Part shown: positions 1-10,943 of the stretch, in pieces | Numbering within the stretch: position 1 is the first letter of the stretch | Layout: each line of letters opens with the position of its first letter | Source: Ephemerocybe angulata | Lineage: Eukaryota; Basidiomycota; Agaricomycetes; Agaricales; Psathyrellaceae | DNA: 64,000 bases | Assembly (NCBI GenBank): GCA_013368325.1 | Contig: JAACJK010000068.1 | Span: 229,846 to 293,845, forward strand | Reading direction: 5' to 3' | The notes under the pieces: model-generated | Databases searched by the model: none | The model's input: the letters and a program-made list of their open reading frames with translations, nothing else | What the model was told of the DNA's origin: nothing | Position numbers and translations under genes: made by a program

Positions 1-333
1 TGGATTGGGCCACGGCCGCAAATGTCGGACGACGCACGGCAGTAATGCTGGATTCGGGAACGCGGATCAGCACTGGATCAGCAGCCCATGATTTGGTACC
101 ATTTATAGGAGTATATCCCCACGCGCTACTCCGAGGCTGTGACATGCACAGCAAATGCACAGCCACGTGAGCCCAGCTGGCCCATTAAGGCAAGGCCATC
201 ACGCGAGACCCAGTTTGGCCATCAGCATATCGTCATGCGGGGTGAGCCAGCTGGGGCCAGGTTTCCCATCACGGACGGGTCATATGCAGGCCCAGGTGGC
301 CCATTAGGGTAAGGTCATTGATGCGTCACTATG
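1..333. mobile_element. End of an unidentified DNA transposon abutting F-box gene G1
   Basis: No ORF. The G1 frame departs from its paralogs at about 333, where family members continue into an LTLIKPRY-like block, and leftward the DNA is unlike any paralog. It holds four degenerate copies of a unit like GCCCAGSTGGCCCATTA (near 171, 208, 246 and 288). Similar units lie just inside the KDZ element at 58.05-58.19 kb, and the block ATGGGnnAnCTGGnCCCAG is shared in the matching orientation. I infer the terminal region of an element related to the KDZ one. The rest of the element lies outside the window. Confidence 0.5.
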
Positions 334-1001
334 TGCAAGTTCAGTGGCGCACCTCCAGGAACACGCTCAAGTTCGAGCCGCGCCCGGCGGACCTCGCCAG
401 CAATAATCTCGTCGCCATTCTCGTCGATCAAGGCAGACGGTCGAATCACATCCTCCCACCAGCCCTCGTCGCATACGAACATGGGTGCAGGTGAACGATC
501 GCCATCGAAGTGAACCTCGCGATGGTTCGCGTCGATGGTCTCGGCCCAGGTTCGACACACAGAGCGTAGCCTGTGATGCACGACTTTGTCGACGGGCGGG
601 TACGTGAACGCGGCGTGGACTGTGCGGTCAATCTTAAGCCCACGTCTGGACCGGGTAGGGGGAGAGTTTGTGGTCAAGAGCTTGAAGACCATGTCGAGAA
701 CCTCGACTGGGACATTTGCAACATAGCATGGCTATAGAGATAGTTTAGGTTAATCGTCGACATGTGTTAACGAGTTCGCTTACGTTTACACCATCCGCTC
801 CAATCTCCCAAGTCGTCGTCTCTTTCTTGGCGTTCGCTTCCTTGTTGCCCTTTAACACCTGTATACTAGTAAGCCATTCTGTGTTAAGTGAGGTAAATAG
901 AGGCCACATACATGCTCAGTCTTTGCAACTGGCTTGGGAGCTTGGCGAGACTTCTTCGACGGCGTTTTGGTGCGTACTTTTTTCGGTTCGTTTCGTGCCA
1001 T
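315..1001 (-). pseudogene. G1: F-box-like protein, clade A, truncated by a transposon
   Basis: Exon 1 is 1001-912 (starts M-A-R-N-E-P-K-K, lysine-rich). Exon 2 ends in the clade signature W-E-I-G-A-D-G-V-N near 805. Exon 3 starts about 730 with P-C-Y-V and an F-box-like helix pair (VPVEVLDMVFKLL ... HHRLRSVCRTWAETID). F-box proteins normally present substrates to SCF ubiquitin ligases; that role is inferred from the fold only. The frame follows G3, G5 and G6 up to about 333 and then ends in six foreign residues and a stop at 315. About 450 C-terminal residues with the LRR-like part are missing. Probably non-functional. Confidence 0.7.
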
Positions 1002-1130
1002 TAAGAAGATGAGTTGCTGTTTCCCCCGATTAGCTTTTCAAGACCTTCATACGAAAGCTAGTACTCACCTGGTGATCGTCTTGATAAAGGGAGCCGTCGA
1101 CTGAACGATGGTGGTGGTTGAGAGTTGAGA

Positions 1131-1225
1131 AGCGAATTGCATCCGGCCATATCAAAATCGCAGTTCAACATCCGCGTGATGACCCCGCCCGAGTGGCCAT
1201 TGTTCGCCCAGTTCGGCTTGGCCCA
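1131..1225 (-). promoter_or_regulatory. Conserved upstream block of clade A F-box genes (G1 copy)
   Basis: The block runs from GCGAATTGCATCCGG through CATCCGCGTGATG to GCCATTGTTCGCCCAG. Related blocks lie at the same place upstream of G3 (4018-4110, opposite orientation), G5 (13131-13230) and G6 (16259-16351). A conserved splice donor (CAG|GTGAGTAC, near 1070 here) lies between the block and the ATG, which suggests a 5'UTR intron. It is probably the proximal promoter that was duplicated with the genes. The rest of 1002-1771 shows nothing I can name. Confidence 0.5.
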
Positions 1226-1771
1226 CCATGGTTTTCATAGCTTGCAATTTAACACTCATCCCAGCGTACTGTAGTGTCGCGATCTCATATGCCCCAGATA
1301 TGTGTACTACGCCGAGACTATCACATTGAAGTCAATTGTGAATAGAAAGCTACAATAACGGGCAGTCGGTATACGGAAGGCACCAAGAATGAAGAAGCAG
1401 GTTTGCACAGCAGCCGTTCGTGTGCGTGGAGTAGGCATTTAGACAATTGTCATACCAAAGCCTTTGGAATGGATCTCTTGTACGTACATGATAACACACA
1501 CATAAACATCGTGACTCGAGATCACATCTCTCCGCCAGAACTACTGGCAGGTACACATTGCACGCTCTTCGAGGTACATATGAAGAGGTCCCATAGAGAT
1601 CTGGTCCACAAATGGCGGTGTAAGGTGTTGAAATAGATAAATAATCCTTCGGATACGGACATAATTATCATTTAGTTAAACTTCCATGGCTATCTAAGTG
1701 GGGTCACCAATCTATACCCAGAGGTCACTCGACTGGGGAGACACCATATGTATCGAGTACGTACGCGTCCA

Positions 1772-3593
1772 TCAGAGACCGCTGAGCAGACCGTCGGGCA
1801 CAGATTGGACCTTCCCACAGGATGTCACAGTAACCAACTGCAGCCTGGGCAGCTGAACGTCCTTGAGAAGGTCTTGGTCAATCTTCCCCGCTCGCAGCGA
1901 GAACTGTTCCAGTGATTCAGAGACGTGGTCAAGTATGTTGCGTACATTCTCGGCTGACTTTCGCTGCATATATCCCGCAAACTCTACTTCCAAGTCATCG
2001 ATTGTGCCGTCCCGGTAGTTGAGACGTAGTTCTTTTAAAGCACACTGAGATCGCCGCACCAGCCCAAGAATGTGGAGGGAGTTCTCGGCATGCTGACACT
2101 CGACGTCCAAGAGTTCGAGTTTGGGGAATTTCAGAGCATTGAAGAAGAAACCCTCTGCAAGCAAGTTGGCCTTGATCGAGAGCCTCTTGAGAGATGGAAG
2201 AACAACGCGACCATCGTCGCCACCAGAATCATGTCGTCCCAGGCGATCATGCAGCATAATCTCCGAGCTCTCAAGAGAGATACAAGCATGTAGTACCCCG
2301 AGTATGACCGTGTTTCTCTCTGTCGTGGTGAGCGTGAGATGGGTGAGCTGAGCATATGGGAACGACAGCAGGCAGAGCTCGTGACGCTCGCACAGTTTGA
2401 TCTCGAGGTGGCGAAGCTTGGGGAATCTCTCCCCTGAGAGAATACACTGGAGCTTGTCAATGTAGTGGTTGTGACCTGTTACATCAATCCGGAGAGTGTG
2501 TAGCTCTGTCCACTTCGCGCGTGTACTTGGCACCCGTTCGTGAACCGCGACTTGGTTCTCGTCTCCAATTATGATTGCTCTGTGCTGCTTTGTGGCGATA
2601 GCTTTAACAGGAGAGTCATCCCATTCAATGCCAGGGATGGATGCGCATGCACTAGTGCAGAGATCTATCTTGTTCGTTTCCGTCAGGGTTCGAAGGCCTC
2701 CAAATGTCAGACGACGACCGTCAGATGAGACCCCCGGCACAAGCATATCCTTCAGATAGTTGATATCGCGGGTTCGAATTGATAGACTGGTAATCCTTGT
2801 GGCAGCATCAAGTCGCTTCTGGAGGGCATTGAGCCCAGGGCGCAAGACATACGGTCTCTCCCCGATGTCATATCGTGTCTCTGGATCGTATGTCGGGTCG
2901 ACGAGGACGATGCTCAAATGGGCACGCTCAGCCCGCTTCAAGAACAAGGCATAAGTCGACACTTCGTCGAGGGTGGTCGCCATTTTGGTCTCCTCCCGTT
3001 CCTCTCCGTCATCGAAGTCCGGACTGACATATGTCTGAGCACGATCCCCACGACAGAATCCGGTCCAGTCAAACATGGGTGAAGGAATGCGATTCCCGTT
3101 GATGGATATATCGCTCCAGAAACGCGAAGTGCTGACAATAAACTCGTTCCACTGGCTGCAAACACTCCGAAGAATGGCGCGTGAGGCGTAGTGAGGTCCG
3201 ACAGAGGATTCTGTATATGCAGGGGGATTCTCTGGGGCGAGCCCAAACGCTTCTCCGGTGACATTATCGTGGTCTCCGCAGATTAGAGGTTCAAGGATTC
3301 CTAGTAGAATCTCGTTTGGGAGACGTTGAATGTGAAGGCACTATGTAAGTGCAGCATTAGTACACATGCGTCTTTTCTCCATCGCAGTACGTACTTTGAC
3401 TGGGTTATCACCACGACGCTGCTGTTTCTTACCGGTAGGTATACCAGATGTCGCGGCCTAGAAATATTAGTTAGTCCCGATATTCCAATTCGCACATGCG
3501 ACGCACCAGCTGGGCTCTGGGAACATCGTTCAATCCCCGCGCCTTCTTCGTCGGTGGTACATAATCTTCCCTCTTCACTTTTCTCTTTCCCAT
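1772..3593 (-). CDS. G2: F-box/LRR-like protein, clade B
   Basis: Exon 1 is 3593-3507 (29 codons, M-G-K-R-K then basic residues, NLS-like; donor GTGCGT). The main exon is 3340-1772 (522 aa). A tiny exon in between, near 3440, is possible. The main exon opens with an F-box-like stretch (QRLPNEILLGILEPLI), then R-S-V-C-S-Q-W and W-S-D-I-S-I-N-G-N-R-I-P. Paralogs share both. Later come LVDPTYDP and LRR-like repeats (LHTLRI, FPKLRHLEIKL, FPYAQLTHLTLTT). It lacks the last ~90 residues of G11, so it is either naturally short or C-terminally truncated. Function unknown beyond a likely SCF adaptor fold. Confidence 0.7.
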
Positions 3594-4017
3594 TGTAAAG
3601 CGCTTGAGGGAGAACTGAGAGTGAAGTTAGGCGACGACGGTGGGGGAGGAAAGCAAGATCCCGTAGGCGTGGTTCAACTTCAAGTCGTGATATATTGCAG
3701 CCCTTTGTTCTTTGTTGCACCATCAACGTCCCATTGCTCATGGTTCGTGGGACAGACCTGACAATCATAAGTCTTCAAATTAGCCGCAAAGCATAATATT
3801 GGGATCGCATGACTAGTATTCTTCGAAGATTCGCTTGGTTCAACTGTTCAGAGATTTCGAAGATCGATGTTAGCCACATCGGTCCATTCCCCCTCGCTGC
3901 GGTGCTTTGACTTCTACCCCAAATTTTGATGATAAACTGTACAGATGCAGGTGCTATTTGGTGTATCAAGGTTATGAATGTGATCTCTAGGAGCACCGCC
4001 TAAATTCGAGAGCGCGT

Positions 4018-4110
4018 GTTGTTCACCAATAGCGAATAATGGCCACTGCTCCGTCGTCACGCGGATGTTTCAATTTCCCGATTTTGATAAGGCCGGAAGC
4101 AATACGCGTC
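4018..4110 (+). promoter_or_regulatory. Conserved upstream block of clade A F-box genes (G3 copy)
   Basis: It is the reverse-oriented equivalent of the block upstream of G1, G5 and G6 and includes CAATAGCGAATAATGGCCAC and CACGCGGATGTT. A CAG|GTGAGTACC donor at about 4171 and an acceptor just before the ATG (4234) indicate a 5'UTR intron. G2 and G3 are divergent and share the 640-bp space 3594-4233. I see nothing else in it. Confidence 0.5.
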
Positions 4111-4233
4111 TTCACTATCAACCACCACCTTTTTACAGGTGAGATCTCCCTCCCGCGATACGACGTTCAGGTGAGTACCAGCTTTCACATGGGAATCTCG
4201 CAAAAGGTTAATATTGGGCGACAGGAGGTAGTG

Positions 4234-7223
4234 ATGACACGAAACAAACCTAAGAAAGCACGCTCCAACTTGAAGGCGCCGTCGACCACCAAACCAGTCG
4301 CGAGCCCTGAGCCTGTATGTGACCTGCATCCTACTCGCCTCGCGTTGACAGTCTCACTTACTTGTATGCAGCTATCAAAACGCACCACAGAAGCGCAGAC
4401 TAAGAAAGCGAAAGGAATTTGGGGGATTGGAGCGGATGGTGTAAACGTAAGCACTACAGTCACGAAGGCCGTTGATGATTCTAAACTATCTGTATAGCCA
4501 TGCTACATAGAAAGTCTCCCAACAGAGATTCTCGACATGGTCATCAAGCTGTTAATCACCAACCCAATCCCAACCCGCTCCCGGCGGGGGCTGAAGGTCG
4601 ATCGCACAGTCCACGCCGGGTTCACCTCCCCGCCAATCGACAAAGTCGCCCATCACAGGCTACGCTCCGTGTGTCGAACCTGGGCCAAGACCATCGACGC
4701 GACCCTTCGCGAGGTTCACTTTGACGGCGATCGTGCACCAGGGCCTATGTTCGTTGTGGTGGGGGGCGTGATGGAGGAGGAGATTCGACCGTCTGCCTTG
4801 ATAGACGAGAATGGCGACGAGATCATCGCGGGGGAGGTGCGACGGACGCGGCTCGACCTCGAGCGCATACCCGCAGGAGTACCAGTCAACTTGACGTTGA
4901 TAAAGCCCAGATACGACGCAGACCCTGCTCCCAAGAGCTCGGGTCGACCAGGAGCGGGGCTGATGAGGCCTGGCGTGACCGACATGGTGAACTCGGTCCA
5001 TAAAGGGGACATTGCGAGCCTCACCATCAACGACGACTGTGACACTGCATGGGTTCAGCACTTACTCGACGACAAAGGCGAAGAGCCAGACCAGCACTGG
5101 CCAGATGAGAGTATGGCGGAAGCTATCGATATCATGAAGAACTTCCATGATATCTACGAGAAGATGCACGCCAGCCAGCCACCGAAACCGCGCCAGACAC
5201 GCAGGCAGACCGCCCTTTCGAAGAAGGAAGACGAGAAAGTCTGGAAGAAGCTACACACCTTGCGTCTGATATTCTCTGGCCGCGCCTCCTATGACACGAT
5301 CTTCGCCCAGCTCTCCCCGCTCAAATTCCCTGCCCTACGATGCGTGGAGCTCCACCTTCACACGTACGATCCCCTGCATCTCTGGGTTTTTCCCTATTCC
5401 CAGATCACGCACCTCACGCTGGGATCTGACACTTCAAACTTCATCCTCCTCTCGATGCTGAAGCTCGGTCGACTTTCACTGGAATCTCTCAGTGTGCGTT
5501 TGCTGGCGGAGTATGAAGGCTGGGCACGATCTGGCAAGTACGAGCGTCAGGAGCCATGCATCGAGTTTCCAAAGCTCCGAGTGCTGCGCCTCTACCGCAG
5601 AACCACGCAGGAAATCTTCGAGCAGTTTCTTGACGCCCTCGAATGCCCGAACCTTCGAACGTTCGAGATAACCGCAGAAACGAATGGTAGCGGATCCCTT
5701 ACTCCAGCCGCTAGGTTCATCCAGCGATCCGGGTGTGCCCTTCGCGAACTGTACATCGACACAGAAGATCGCCGTTCACTCAGCGATAGCACAGCGCTGG
5801 AGACGCTGATGAGAGACCACTCTGATGCTTTAGAGGTCTTTCACCTCCACGGCGGTCTCTTTCACTTCGATTGGCTGGATTATTTCACCGCTCCGCGCTT
5901 GAGACAGGTTGATTTTGTCTGCTTTGGGATAAAAGATCGGAGACTTAGCTCCCACAGGCCCGAAGCAAAGGATTTTGCACTGCGTCTATTCCGTTGGATC
6001 CAGAAATGGGCGACCGAGGACTCCAAGAGTATGGCGTTCCGTTGTAACATTTATTATTTCCCCCCTCCCCCAAAACTTTTTACCCCCAAATGACCTTTTT
6101 GACTCGAAATCCATAATTTTCACTAAGACTTGAGTAAGAGGGGGAAATGTGGTTTGGGGGGATTTTCGAAAATGGGGGGGGAGGTTTTGGAAAAGGGGGG
6201 GAACTTTTGCCGCGTCCACCCCCCGAATTTTCCCACCCCCCAAATCTGTGGCGCGCCCGCCCACTTTGAGCGTGCTCGGAAACAAGTCACAACGAAGACT
6301 TCTCGTAATTGTTACAAGGTTATATGTAAGTAAAAGAATGACTCTCGAGTATTCCTGTGGTAAATCGAGTGGCTTGGAGTAAGTAATGAATGGCTATGGC
6401 TTTTTTTGAAGTCCTTAGTCCGAGCTTCCTCAGTATGACTCCCTGGTGCAGATTGAGATCCCTAGTGAGCCAATCCTGCGCTTCTCAGTAAATCCAAGCA
6501 AATATCGACACACGGTGCTCGCAGCTCATTACTCTTGCCCTTTCTTTTTTGTCTTAGACTTGAAGTTAAAGCATCACACGGTCGATTGCTAGCAAAAAAT
6601 CCAGATTCCTGGTCTATGTTGTGGTAAGTTGTAACACTTGGTGTGCTGTAGTGAACCGGGCTAGTACGTGACACTTTATCATGTCTTCTTTGAATAAACA
6701 CGGTTGGAGCGTATAGGCTGATACACGGTCAAAGTTGGGGCGGGCGCGCCACAGATTTGGGGGGTGGGAAAATTCGGGGGGTGGACGCGGCGAAAGTTCC
6801 CCCCCTTTTCCAAAACCTCCCCCCCCATTTTCGAAAATCCCCCCCCCAAACCACATTTCCCCCCCTTACTCAAGTCTTAGTGAAAACTATGGATTTCGAG
6901 TCAAAAGGTCATTTGGGGGGTAAAAAGTTTTGGGGGAGGGGGGAAATAATAAATGTTACATCGGAACGCCATACAAGAGTCGCCACTCGCAGCTCGCAGT
7001 TCGCTTCTGCGCCGCCCCAGACAGAGACCACTGCATGCTCTACCGCACTGATGGGCCCGATTATCTGGGTGCGGTATCCCCACCCCAAGCTGTTGAATCC
7101 ATACAGAACGAGTTGGTAGGAGCGGGAATGAAGGTTGAGGTTGAGTGGTTTGTGCATGAGTGGGGTGTGCCTGGCTACGATGAGCAACCTTCCGAGCAGG
7201 AGGAGGTTGAAGCGAAACAGTAG
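4234..7223 (+). pseudogene. G3: F-box/LRR-like protein, clade A, split by a 944-bp transposon
   Basis: Exons are 4234-4314 (M-T-R-N-K-P-K-K), 4372-4446 (ends W-G-I-G-A-D-G-V-N) and 4498 onward (P-C-Y-I-E-S-L-P-T-E-I-L-D F-box start, HHRLRSVCRTWAKTID). LRR-like segments follow (LHTLRLIF, FPALRCVELHL, FPYSQITHLTL). At 6029 the frame runs into a TIR transposon and stops at 6093. The lost C-terminus resumes after the element at 6980 (SRHSQLAVRF ... VSPPQAVESIQNELVGAGMKVEVEW) and ends at 7223. If the element and one TSD copy are removed, the reading frame closes as in G5. The host gene is otherwise intact, so the insertion looks young. Confidence 0.8.
6030..6973. mobile_element. 944-bp non-autonomous DNA transposon with ~240-bp terminal inverted repeats
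   Basis: The two arms (6030 to ~6270 and ~6733 to 6973) are near-perfect inverted copies. Each begins TATGGCGTTCCG and is rich in G/C homopolymer runs (CCCCCTCCCCCAAAAC). The flanks repeat CAAGAG (6024-6029 and 6974-6979), although microhomology allows a 4-6 bp TSD. The core of about 460 bp has no coding capacity. Frames in the arms are mirror images and not genes. This is a long-TIR MITE-like or foldback element; superfamily unassigned. Confidence 0.85.
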
Positions 7224-8144
7224 TCGATACCTTTAGTTTATATTTCCAATTGAATTTAGGCACTACGGTCCCAGGATATAACTAGTATGTCCCTCGCGAT
7301 AGAGAGTCTAATTGACTATCCTATGCACACTGGCGTACCCGTTACTTAAACTTAATATATGTGCCATGCCAATTCGAACTGTGAGCGATGGAGCTCAAAA
7401 ACATGGCACGGCACGCTGATAGACAGTTGTCGTCGCGTTCGCGTTAATGGGGGATTCGGCCGACGTTCGCGTCGACTTTTCGACGCGCACTGTTGCTGCT
7501 GAGACTTAGTAACGCTGGGCTGGAGAGGAGCGAAGGGCTCCTCATATCATCAGGACCGTTAGAGCATCGCAGGTGCTAGACTGGACACCCACATGCTATG
7601 TAGTTAGGTCTTAAATAATGGCGCATCCAGCACATTCAGGTCCTCGGCTGGACTCACACCCAGGCTATACTGTGATGAAGGAAAGAGACACAAGCGCCAA
7701 TTGAGCGCCAAACGACAAGGGGGGTATTAAGTATGCCCGGCGATCAAACGCCGTCCCAACTCCGCTCAAGTCACCGAACCTTCGTCATCGTTCCGAATTC
7801 GTCCTCGAGGCCCTTTCCTCCCACCTCCATCATCCGTGCACGTTCCTCAACTGCTGCTCGTCTCTATCTAAGGATGCAGAGGCCAGTGTACGTCGACATA
7901 GCCTCGAGCTCCACCTCCCCGAACTCCCCATTTGACAGGTGCCTACGTCTGCGCGAGGGCAGAACTATGAGCACGTCTAGCTCCACTTCGTCATGATATC
8001 GCGACTCCACTATTAATGAGTCGTAGAGGTAAGATTACTTATAATAGCCTCAACTATAGTATGCTGACGTGCACATCTACTTCCTCCATCGCCCCCTTCC
8101 TCTGTCCCATCTCCGTCCTTGCACATACACTCTAAACTGCTAGG
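7224..8144. other. Intergenic, no gene seen
   Basis: A + strand frame at 7733-7996 is Ser/Pro-rich, lacks recognisable domains and is not joined by good splice sites to the gene at 8145. I see no repeats or RNA genes. Confidence 0.4.
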
Positions 8145-9165
8145 ATGACCAAAATATGGGGCTTCGATCTCTCAGAGATGCACTGGAGCGCGTTTGGCAG
8201 CAAGGAGATGATGGATCCGCGATACCACCTGCGTAAACAACGAATCAGTACGTCGTTCGACCCCCCTTCATCATTCGCACAACTGACGCATCCCAGTTGT
8301 CTACAAAATCGCCATGTCCGTCTCCTTGGCCTCCGAATGCACAGCAACATACTCTCTCTCCAAATACAACGCGCACCAATCGCACATCGAATCATACCCC
8401 TTCCCCTCTGCATCACCAATACAAGCAACAGAGAACAACGAAAGCCTCATCAGGTCTGCGATCAGCACGATCGTGTTCTGCGTCCTCGTCGCCACCGTCT
8501 TCGGTGCGGACTTCTTCTTCCTTCTCTTCTTTCCGCGGAGGCGGTATCCTTTGTGGTGGCATCGGCTGAGGAGTGGGGCGGCGGTTGTTGTGATGCTGGG
8601 GGTGTTCGCGAGTGCGGTGGCAAGTACCGTGAGTTCCTTTCTTTATTCATTCATGTACCTTACTCGCTCGTTGCGTTTGGCGATTGTGGGAAGGAGAGAG
8701 TGCTGATATGAGATGCTAATGGTGTTGTATTATAGGTTGTTATCGCTACGCAGGAGGCTACGATATACGGGCCCGGTGTGACAGAAGACGTTCGACAACG
8801 GCTCATCCAAGCATACGCGCGCCCACCACTCCGTACGTCCCTCTCCCTTCCCTCCCCCTCTTCCCCATCTCACCCGTCCATCTCCAACGAACCTTCGACG
8901 TACAGGGTACCGATCGTGGCCGCAAAACATCGCCTGGGCCGTCCTCGTCTGGCTCGCCTTCGTCCTCACAGCAGCTAGCACGGCACTCCTGCTTCGCGCG
9001 TCGGCGTACGACAAGCGCTATGGGCCTGAGGAGAGGCAGGAGGGTGTGGCGCGTGATTACGAGGATGGGGCGAGTGAGAGGGAGAGGATTACGCCTGCGC
9101 CTGAGAAGACGACGAAGGGTAGGAGGGGCGAGGTTGGGTCGGAGAAAGGGGCGGTGGGGGTGTAA
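8145..9165 (+). CDS. Four-TM fungal membrane protein, unknown function
   Basis: Four exons: 8145-8247, 8297-8628, 8736-8832 and 8906-9165, 263 aa. Donors GTACGT/GTGAGT keep the phase throughout. Four hydrophobic segments can be seen: around VYKIAMSVSLASECTA; in the stretch SAISTIVFCVLVATVFGADFF; at GAAVVVMLGVFASAVAS; and AWAVLVWLAFVLTAAST near the C-terminal third. The tail (YDKRYGPEERQEG to the end) is charged and likely cytosolic. The topology resembles small fungal tetraspan (MARVEL-like) proteins, but I recognise no family. The start was chosen because the 8145 ATG splices in frame to the conserved second exon. Confidence 0.65.
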
Positions 9166-10943
9166 TGTGGTTTGGTCTTTTGGTCTTTTGGTATGAAGGG
9201 GCCGGAGACGTGGGCGAGCGGGTTCGGGTTTCAGGTGTTGGGGTGCTTTTGGTTGGATTGGTTGGACTGTACTATATCGTATACCCTAATACCGTCGGTG
9301 TGTGATACTACCTAGCACTTGTTATTAGACTTTCGCTGTTTCGCTTTTCGGCGGCTGCTTGGAGTGTGTATACATACAGGAGAACGTAAGTATCTCTATC
9401 GCCCGTTCGGACGCTGTGTGTATAGAAGAGCGGGGAGTACGATCTTAGCTTCGCGAGTCATGGTAGAACAGTTGGCAGCGCGAAATATACGATTATGAAG
9501 TCAAGGATCGCGGACGACATCGCGGTTATTACGACCTTCAGTGTCGATGATAGTGGGACCTACCGTCCTGAGACCTCGCGAGCGGGTAGAGTCATATCGA
9601 GGGTTGAAGTTTGTCGTCATGTCTGTATTAGTGGGATGTGTGGAAGGTGGGTGATAAGGCGCGTTCAGTTGAGTTACCCAAGATAGCTTCAACGTGCTAC
9701 TGCTAAGGACTCACTCACCGTGCCAGGGGAGAAGGTGCGCAGGAACGTACGAAATTGATAGACCATTGGATATCTATGGTCAAAGTTCCAGATCGGCCCA
9801 GGAGTGGGTCAGAGACGGGTTAACTGCCATGAACGCAGCTGGGTAACCAGTGAAGATGGCGGAGAACCAGGCGGAGGTGCTTAGCAAGATGAATTAAAAT
9901 GGATTGTGGTTTGTGTTGTCCGCATTGGAGTGGGCTGCGCTGATGTCGAGGAGAGATGCTCAGAGTCGAGATGATCGCACTTCAAGGAAGATGAGATTCT
10001 CTCAGCGTTTATCCGTTGTGCGCTGAAGAGACGACTGAGCGTCTGGGTGCGAGGGAGCTCGGACCTCCACCGTCAATCACTCACGTAGCTCGCAGTAGGT
10101 AGAGGATCGAATAAAATGTATTGGTGTGCACGATGAGGGGAAGTCGGGAGAGGGAAGGTGAGTTACAGGGGGGGAGAGTAAGTAAGGAATAAAATTGAAG
10201 GGAAATCGCTATATAAATCATCGGATAAATCCGACGGAACGCCGACCGATATGAATAGGCGCTCAGGCGAGGCGACGATCCCGACAGAGTAGACTACTGA
10301 TGAACGTGATTTCAGTCCAGTTAAACGCGTACGAATTGAGGAAGGACGAACGAGATAGCGTCGAGAGTGTTGAGGGCCCCGGCTGATTAACATGTTCAGC
10401 ACAGCCTGCTGCACAGGTCATCAAGTCGCGGAAGCTAGAAGATAAGGGGACGTTTTCCACCCAGGAGATAGAGCGCGACTGCAGCGCGCAGGATTAGGAA
10501 CTACCCAGCCCTCTATAATCGACGAACCGCGTAGCGATATGATTTATCGCTGCGCAGGTTAACCGGGTCCAACTCTAAAATCTCCGTTGAGGAGGACGGA
10601 AACGTGAACCGCGCACTGTGGGTGGGCTACGTGTGGGTGAGTGAAGGCTGCAAGCTTGGAGAGCTCCGCCGGAGGCCTAAGTATTATTGGATTATATCAC
10701 CTTTACGAATTGTTTCGCTAATTTATGGGGCGGAACCAACTGCAGCGCCGCAGTCTAGCTCGCATCGCTCAATGGAATTTGCATAGAATAGTCTATTGTA
10801 CTCTTTACGGTGACCGCGACACGCATTTACAGGCTAAATGAGAGTCCATAGAGGCGGCCGTACTAGATATATCCTGGTAGTGCCTAGTAAATTCAGTTGC
10901 GGAGGGTAAAGTTTAAACTGAAGGTATCGACTAATGTTTCGCT
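9166..10943. other. 1.8 kb intergenic, no gene seen
   Basis: Only short, low-quality frames on both strands. No repeats, tRNA-like folds or homology to the duplicated blocks noticed. Confidence 0.4.

Noticed and set aside
6614..7119. Frames in the right arm of the 944-bp element
   Set aside because: They mirror frames in the left arm and consist of Pro/Gly runs from homopolymers.
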